This document shows positions 46,693 through 54,400 of a stretch of 64,000 nucleotides of DNA, piece after piece. Origin of the DNA: Aquabacterium sp. A3 (GTDB lineage: Bacteria; Pseudomonadota; Gammaproteobacteria; Burkholderiales; Burkholderiaceae_C); the NCBI RefSeq assembly GCF_038069945.1, contig NZ_JBBPEV010000001.1:434001-498000 (forward strand), in the 5' to 3' direction. How positions within the stretch are numbered: position 1 is the first letter of the stretch; the number at the start of each line of letters is the position of its first letter. A program made the position numbers and the translations under genes. The notes below the pieces were generated by a model, which was given only the letters and a program-made list of their open reading frames with translations, was not told the origin of the DNA and searched no databases.

Positions 46693-47442
46693 TCAGATCA
46701 CCTTGGCGTCGTTCTTCAGCTTGGAAACCAGGGTGGCCACGTCGGGCACCTTGATACCAGCAGAACGCTTGGGCGGCTCGGCCACGCTCAGGGTCTTGAT
46801 ACGGGGGGCCACGTCCACACCCAGGTCAGCCGGCTTCACGGTGTCCAGGGGCTTCTTCTTGGCCTTCATGATGTTGGGCAGCGTCACGTAGCGGGGCTCG
46901 TTCAGACGCAGGTCGGTGGTCACCACGGCGGGCAACTTCAGCGACACGGTTTCCAGACCACCGTCAACTTCACGGGTCACGTTGACCTTGTCGCCAGCGA
47001 CTTCCACCTTGGAGGCGAAGGTGCCTTGGGGCAGGTTGGCCAGGGCAGCCAGCATTTGACCGGTCTGGTTGCTGTCGTCATCGATGGCTTGTTTGCCCAG
47101 GATGATCAGCTGGGGCTGTTCCTTGTCGACCAGGGCCTTGAGCACCTTGGCCACGGCCAGGGGCTGCACTTCGTCCGTGGTTTCGACCAGGATGCCGCGG
47201 TCGGCGCCAATGGCCATGGCGGTGCGCAGGGTTTCCTGACACTGCGACGGGCCGATGGAGACGGCGATGATTTCAGTGACCACGCCCTTTTCCTTCAGGC
47301 GGGTGGCCTCTTCGACGGCGATTTCGTCGAAGGGGTTCATGCTCATTTTGACGTTGGCAATGTCGACACCAGAGCCGTCGGACTTCACGCGAACCTTCAC
47401 GTTGTAGTCCACAACCCGCTTGACCGGAACCAGAACCTTCAT
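46693..47442 (-). CDS. etfB: electron transfer flavoprotein, beta subunit
   Basis: A 249-residue EtfB. Segments [59 protein letters not shown] and the C-terminal [20 protein letters not shown] are standard. The ATG at 47440-47442 has AGGAG eight bases upstream, which excludes a 17-residue longer frame. It heads the etfBA operon and diverges from murI. Confidence 0.95.
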   Translation of the reverse strand: MKVLVPVKRVVDYNVKVRVKSDGSGVDIANVKMSMNPFDEIAVEEATRLKEKGVVTEIIAVSIGPSQCQETLRTAMAIGADRGILVETTDEVQPLAVAKVLKALVDKEQPQLIILGKQAIDDDSNQTGQMLAALANLPQGTFASKVEVAGDKVNVTREVDGGLETVSLKLPAVVTTDLRLNEPRYVTLPNIMKAKKKPLDTVKPADLGVDVAPRIKTLSVAEPPKRSAGIKVPDVATLVSKLKNDAKVI

Positions 47443-47499
47443 GCGATGTTCTCCTGCGTCATGAGGAAGAGTTGAATGAATAAGACGCGCCAAAAAAGC

Positions 47500-47507
47500 A
47501 CGATCGT
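47500..47507. promoter_or_regulatory. ACGATCGT palindrome in the etfB promoter region
   Basis: The 8-bp palindrome ACGATCGT lies 58 bases before etfB and 83 bases before the divergent murI, next to a run of A residues on the plus strand. TetR-type regulators of acyl-CoA metabolism often bind palindromes of this look in betaproteobacteria, so it may be an operator. It is short enough to arise by chance. Confidence 0.25.
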
Positions 47508-47589
47508 TCGATTCTAACGCAATGTGGGGCGCCTCAGGGCAATCCCGGCGTGAGAAAGGAAGAAAATACGCGGTTTATACCGTGCATCC

Positions 47590-48435
47590 ATGACAGCCCA
47601 CGACTCCAGCACCAGCCAGGACCTCGAACTGACGTCGTTTGACGGCCTCAGGGTGGGGGTGTTCGACTCCGGTCTGGGTGGCCTGTCCATGGTCGAAGCC
47701 CTGCGTCACCAACTGCCGGGGGCAGGCATGGATTACGTGGCGGACTCGGGGCACGCACCGTACGGCGAACGCGACGACCGCTACATCCTGGGCCGCTGCC
47801 ATCAGATCACTCAGCGCCTGCTGGACCGGGGCGCCGACCTGATCGTCGTGGCCTGCAACACCGCCACCGCGGTGGCCATACGAGATTTGCGGCAAACCTG
47901 GCCGGGGGTGCCGTTCATTGGCGTGGAGCCCGGCATCAAACCCGCGATCACGGTATCGCCGCAAGGTCGCATCGGCGTGCTGGCCACGCCCATGACCCTG
48001 TCGAGTCAGAAATTTCGCGATCTGATAGACGCTCATGCGCAAGGGGTGCACCTCGTCTTGCAGCCCTGCCCTGGTCTGGCCGCAGAAATTGAGAAAGGTG
48101 CTTTGGACACGCCGGCGTTGCGCACGCTGGTCGACCGCTTTTGCGCCCCCATGACCGTGGACCAGGTCGACACGGTGGTGCTGGGCTGCACGCACTACCC
48201 GTTGGTTCGCCCCTTGTTCGAAGACGCCTTGCCGGCCAGCGTGCAGATACTGGACACGTCAGGCGCCGTGGCCCGTCATGCGCGACGCCTGGCCCAAGTC
48301 ATCCATGCCCATGGGGTGAATGCGCGTGACACCAGCGATTCGTTGCGACTTTGGACCACGGGCGACCCCCTGCATCTGCAAGAGGTCGCCCGCCGCTGGC
48401 TGTCTCAGCCCTCGTTGACGGCCCAGCCTCTTTGA
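47590..48435 (+). CDS. murI: glutamate racemase
   Basis: A 281-residue enzyme making D-glutamate for peptidoglycan. The two catalytic cysteines are in VVACNTATAVAI and VVLGCTHYPLVRP. The opening RVGVFDSGLGGLSM and DSGHAPYGERDDRYI are conserved. The first ~18 residues are a non-conserved hydrophilic tail. The ATG at 47590 has no clear Shine-Dalgarno. It converges on the giant repeat gene with a 20-base gap. Confidence 0.93.
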   Translation: MTAHDSSTSQDLELTSFDGLRVGVFDSGLGGLSMVEALRHQLPGAGMDYVADSGHAPYGERDDRYILGRCHQITQRLLDRGADLIVVACNTATAVAIRDLRQTWPGVPFIGVEPGIKPAITVSPQGRIGVLATPMTLSSQKFRDLIDAHAQGVHLVLQPCPGLAAEIEKGALDTPALRTLVDRFCAPMTVDQVDTVVLGCTHYPLVRPLFEDALPASVQILDTSGAVARHARRLAQVIHAHGVNARDTSDSLRLWTTGDPLHLQEVARRWLSQPSLTAQPL

Positions 48436-48444
48436 CAGAGGCTG
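48424..48444. terminator. hairpin at the murI stop, candidate terminator
   Basis: CAGCCTC (48424-48430) pairs with GAGGCTG (48438-48444) around a seven-base loop containing the murI stop codon. It lies just 12 bases from the end of the convergent repeat gene. There is no T tract, so its activity as a terminator is uncertain. Confidence 0.35.
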
Positions 48445-48455
48445 GAGCGCATGCC

Positions 48456-51400
48456 TCAGATCAGCAAATTGCCATTCTGATCGTCCACCAGGCCCTTGAG
48501 CGGATCGCTGACCACTGAGACCGCAGCGCCACCATCGGACGTTGCCGGGACAGCGGCCGAAGCATCTGCGCCCTCGCCCTCGGCGGCCGCACTGTCAGGG
48601 GTGTTGTCCAGCGCCGCCAGGGCTTCGCTTTCCGGACCAGCGGCCAGGACATCGCCCATGGCCAACTCCTCCAGACTGGTGGCTTCACCCGGTGCCTTCT
48701 GGAACCAGACGTCGGCCATGTCGCGGGTCTCGCCTTCGGTGGTGGTGTAGCTGGAGACCAGGCCCAACAGGTTGCCGTTGTCCGTCTCGGTGCCCTGCTG
48801 TGCCCCGAGGTCCATCGACAGGATGCCCAGGTCGGCCAAAGACTTGAGCTCACCGGCGCCGGTCACCCCATCGCTGTTGGCATCTACCCAGACCTTCAGT
48901 TCATTGAACTTGGCGTCTGAGGCATCGATGACGCCGTTGCCGTCACTGTCGAGTTGGGCGAGCGCAGCATAACCATGCCCGGCACGCTGGCCGTTTTCCA
49001 GCTCCATCGCACCACCGAACAGCTCCTTGCCGTCGTTGATGATGCCGTCGCCGTTGCGATCCCAGACCAACAGGCCGTCGTCCTTGCCCACCCAGCCCAC
49101 CTGGCTGGCATTGCCCGTGGCATTGAGGTCAAAGTTGACGCCGTCCGACAGCGAGCGTGTTTCCACACCGTCTCCGTCCAGGTCAAGCACGATCGGTGTG
49201 GCACCAATCATGGCGTCGAGCTGCACCCCGCTCATCACCGCGACATCATCGGTCTCAAAGGCAGAGACCTGGGTCATGGACATGGCGGCGATGTCGGAGG
49301 TCTGCAGCACCGTGATCTGATCGGTGGTGAAGGCCACGATCTGGTCGGTGGTCAATGCCGCAGCCTGTGCCGTGGTCAGGGCCACGATCTGGTCGGTCGT
49401 CAGTGACTCGAACTGATCCGTGGTCAATGCCGCGATCTGGCTGGTGGTGAAGGCAGCGATTTGCGCCGTCCCCAGGGCCTGCAGGTCATCGGTCTCGATG
49501 GCCGCCACTTGCGCGGTGGTCATCGCAGCCACCTGAGCGGTGCTCAGCGCAGCGACCTGGTCGGTGCTCAAGGCCTCGACGGCATCGGTGGTCAGGCCAC
49601 GAATGGCCGCCGTGGTCAGGGCTTTGATGTCATCGGTCTCGATCGCAGCCACCTGATCGGTGGTCAACGCTGCGGCCTGGGCCGAGGTCAGCGCCTTGAT
49701 CTGGTTGGTGCCCATCGCGGCGATGTCGTCGGTCTCGATGGCTGCGATCTGGTCGGTCGTCATGGACGCCACCTGCGCCGAGGTCAGCGCACCGGCCTGG
49801 TCGGTGGTCAGCGCCTCGATCTGGTCGGTCGTCAGCGAGCGAACCTGGGCGGTGGTCAGGGCGGCGGTCTGGCTGGTGCTCAGCGCCTGCAGGTCATCGG
49901 TCTCGATGGCCGCCACCTGCGTGGTGGTCAGCGCCTTGATCTGCGCTGTGCCCAGCGCACCCACCTGGTCGGTGGTGAGTGCGGCGATACCGTCGGTGGT
50001 CAGGCCACGGATGGCCGCCGTCGTCAGTGCACCGATGTCGTCGGTCTCGATCGCGGCGACTTGATCCGTCGTCAAGGCGGCGGCCTGGGCCGAGCTCAGG
50101 GCCTTGACCTGCGTGCTGTTGAGCGCGGCGATGTCGTCGGTCTCGATGGCCGCCACTTGCGTGGTGGTCAAGGCTGCGACCTGGGCCGAGGTCAGCGCAC
50201 CCACCTGGTCGGTGGTCAGCGCGGCGATGCCGTCGGTGGTCAGGCCACGCACGGCCGCCGTGGTCAGGGCTTTGATGTCATCGGTTTCGATCGCGGCCAC
50301 CTGATCGGTGGTCAGCGCTGCAGCCTGGGCCGAGGTCAGCGCCTTGATCTGGTTGGTGCCCATCGCCGCAATGTCGTCGGTCTCGATGGCAGCGATCTGG
50401 TCGGTCGTCATGGACGCCACCTGCGCCGAGGTCAGCGCACCGGCCTGGTCGGTGGTCAGCGCCTCGATCTGGTCGGTGGTCAGCGAGCGAACCTGGGCGG
50501 TGGTCAGGGCAGCTGTCTGGCTGGTGCTCAGCGCCTGCAGGTCATCGGTCTCGATGGCCGCCACCTGCGTGGTGGTCAGCGCCTTGATCTGCGCTGTGCC
50601 CAGCGCACCCACCTGGTCGGTGGTGAGTGCGGCGATACCGTCGGTGGTCAGGCCACGGATGGCCGCCGTCGTCAGTGCACCGATGTCGTCGGTCTCGATC
50701 GCGGCGACTTGATCCGTCGTCAAGGCGGCGGCCTGGGCCGAGCTCAGGGCCTTGACCTGCGTGCTGTTGAGCGCGGCGATGTCGTCGGTCTCGATGGCCG
50801 CCACTTGCGTGGTGGTCAAGGCTGCGACCTGGGCCGAGGTCAGCGCACCCACCTGGTCGGTGGTCAGCGCGGCGATGCCGTCGGTGGTCAGGCCGCGCAC
50901 GGCCGCCGTGGTCAGGGCTTTGATGTCATCGGTTTCGATCGCGGCCACCTGATCGGTGGTCAACGCTGCGGCCTGGGCCGAGGTCAGCGCCTTGATCTGG
51001 TTGGTGCCCATCGCGGCGATGTCGTCGGTCTCGATGGCCGCCACTTGCGTGGTGGTCAGCGAGGCCACCTGCGCCGAGGTCAGTGCGCCCATTTGATCGG
51101 TGGTCAGCGCCTCGATCTGATCAGTTGACAAGGCCTTGATTTGCGCCGTTGTGAATGCCTTGATCTGGTTGGTGGTCATCGCCGCGAGACCGTCGGTGTT
51201 GATGGCCAGCACCTGACTGGTGGTCAACGCAGCAACCTGAGCGGTGGTGAACGCGGCCACCTGATCGGTGGACATCTCGTAGATGCCGACGGTATTCAGG
51301 CCACGCACTGCGGCGGTGGTCAAGGCCGCCAGATCATCGGTTTCAATCGCCGTGATCTGGTCGGTGGTGAGTGCAGCGGTTTGGGCCGAGCTCAGGGCTT

Positions 51401-54400
51401 TGACCTGGGTGGTGTTGAGTGCAGCGATGTCGTCGGTCTCGATGGCCGCCACTTGCGTGGTGGTCAAGGCTGCCACCTGGGCCGAGGTCAGCGCACCCAC
51501 CTGGTCGGTGGTCAGTGCGGTGATGCCGTCGGTGGTCAAGCCACGCACGGCCGCCGTGGTCAGGGCTTTGATGTCATCGGTCTCGATCGCGGCCACCTGA
51601 TCGGTGGTCAGCGCTGCGGCCTGGGCCGAGGTCAGCGCCTTGATCTGGTTGGTGCCCATCGCGGCGATGTCGTCGGTCTCGATGGCCGCCACTTGCGTGG
51701 TGGTCAGCGAAGCCACTTGCGCAGAGGTCAGTGCGCCCATCTGGTCGGTGGTCAGCGCCTCGATCTGGTCGGTCGTCAGCGAGCGAACCTGGGCTGTGGT
51801 CAGGGCAGCGGTCTGGCTGGTGCTCAGCGCCTGCAGGTCATCGGTCTCGATGGCCGCCACCTGGGTGGTGGTCAGCGCCTTGATCTGCGCTGTGCCCAGC
51901 GCACCCACCTGGTCGGTGGTGAGTGCGGCGATACCGTCGGTGGTCAGGCCACGGATGGCCGCCGTCGTCAGTGCACCGATGTCGTCGGTCTCGATCGCGG
52001 CGACTTGATCCGTCGTCAAGGCTGCGGCCTGGGCCGAGCTCAGGGCCTTGACCTGCGTGCTGTTGAGCGCGGCGATGTCGTCGGTCTCCACCGCAGCGAT
52101 CTGCGTGGTGGTCAGCGCCGCCACCTGGGCCGAGGTCAGCGCACCCACCTGGTCGGTGGTCAGTGCGGCGATGCCGTCGGTGGTCAGGCCACGCACGGCC
52201 GCCGTGGTCAGGGCCTTGATGTCATCGGTTTCGATCGCAGCAACCTGATCCGTCGTGAGCGCGGCCGCCTGGGCCGAGGTCAGCGCCTTGATCTGGTTCG
52301 TGCCCATCGCGGCGATGTCGTCGGTCTCGATGGCTGCGATCTGGTCGGTCGTCATGGACGCAACCTGGGCCGAGGTCAGCGCGCCCATTTGATCGGTGGT
52401 CAGGGCCTCGATCTGATGCGTGAACAATGCCTTGACTTGAGCTGTTGTGAGCGCCTTGACCTGGTCGGTGGTCAGCGCTGCGATGCCATCAGTGCTGAGG
52501 ACATTCACCTGGGTGGTGAGCAAGGCTGCCACTTGGGCCGTGGTGAGCGCCGCCACCTGATCGGTGGACATTTCAGAAATTCCGAGCGAACTGAGCCCTC
52601 GCACCGCGGCAGTGGTCAGCGCCGCCAGGTCATCGGTCTCGATGGCCACAATCTGGTCTGTGGTCAAAGCAGCCGTCTGAGCACTGCTCAGTGCACGGAA
52701 CTGCACGGTGGTCATGGCAGCGATGTCGTCGGTCTCGATGGCCGCCACTTGCGTGGTGGTCAGCGCCGCCACCTGGGCCGAGGTCAGCGCACCCACCTGG
52801 TCGGTGGTCAGTGCGGTGATGCCGTCGGTGGTCAGGCCACGCACGGCCGCCGTGGTCAGGGCCTTGATGTCATCGGTTTCGATCGCGGCCACCTGATCGG
52901 TGGTCAGCGCTGCGGCCTGGGCCGAGGTCAGCGCCTTGATCTGGTTCGTGCCCATCGCGGCGATGTCGTCGGTCTCGATGGCCGCCACTTGCGTGGTGGT
53001 CAGCGAAGCCACTTGCGCAGAGGTCAGTGCGCCCATCTGGTCGGTGGTCAGCGCCTCGATCTGGTCGGTGGTCAGCGAGCGAACCTGGGCGGTGGTCAGG
53101 GCCGCTGTCTGGCTGGTGCTCAGGGCCTGCAGGTCATCGGTTTCAATCGCCGCAACCTGGGTGGTGGTCAGCGCCTTGATCTGCGCCGTGCCCAGCGCAC
53201 CCACCTGGTCGGTGGTCAGTGCGGCGATGCCGTCGGTGGTCAGGCCACGGATGGCCGCCGTCGTCAGTGCACCGATGTCGTCGGTCTCGATGGCGGCGAC
53301 TTGATCCGTCGTCAAGGCTGCGGCCTGGGCCGAGCTCAGGGCCTTGACCTGCGTGCTGTTGAGCGCGGCGATGTCGTCGGTCTCGATGGCCGCCACTTGC
53401 GTGGTGGTCAAGGCTGCCACCTGGGCCGAGGTCAGCGCACCCACCTGGTCGGTGGTCAGCGCGGCGATGCCGTCGGTGGTCAGGCCACGCACGGCCGCCG
53501 TGGTCAGGGCCTTGATGTCATCGGTTTCGATCGCGGCCACCTGATCGGTGGTCAACGCTGCGGCTTGGGCCGAGGTCAGCGCCTTGATCTGGTTGGTGCC
53601 CATCGCGGCGATGTCGTCGGTCTCGATGGCTGCGATCTGGTCGGTCGTCATGGACGCCACCTGGGCCGAGGTCAGCGCACCGGCCTGGTCGGTGGTCAGG
53701 GCTTCGATCTGGTCGGTCGTCAGCGAGCGAACCTGGGCTGTGGTCAGGGCAGCTGTCTGGCTGGTGCTCAGGGCTTGCAGGTCATCGGTTTCGATGGCCG
53801 CCACCTGCGTGGTGGTCAGCGCCTTGATCTGCGCTGTGCCCAGCGCACCCACCTGGTCGGTGGTCAGTGCGGCGATGCCGTCGGTGGTCAGGCCACGGAT
53901 GGCCGCCGTCGTCAGTGCACCGATGTCGTCGGTCTCGATGGCGGCGACTTGATCCGTCGTCAAGGCTGCGGCCTGGGCCGAGCTCAGGGCCTTGACCTGC
54001 GTGCTGTTGAGCGCGGCGATGTCGTCGGTCTCGATGGCCGCCACTTGCGTGGTGGTCAAGGCTGCCACCTGGGCCGAGGTCAGCGCACCCACCTGGTCGG
54101 TGGTCAGCGCGGCGATGCCGTCGGTGGTCAGGCCACGCACGGCCGCCGTGGTCAGGGCCTTGATGTCATCGGTTTCGATCGCGGCCACCTGATCGGTGGT
54201 CAACGCTGCGGCTTGGGCCGAGGTCAGCGCCTTGATCTGGTTGGTGCCCATCGCGGCGATGTCGTCGGTCTCGATGGCTGCGATCTGGTCGGTCGTCATG
54301 GACGCCACCTGGGCCGAGGTCAGCGCACCGGCCTGGTCGGTGGTCAGGGCTTCGATCTGGTCGGTCGTCAGCGAGCGAACCTGGGCTGTGGTCAGGGCAG

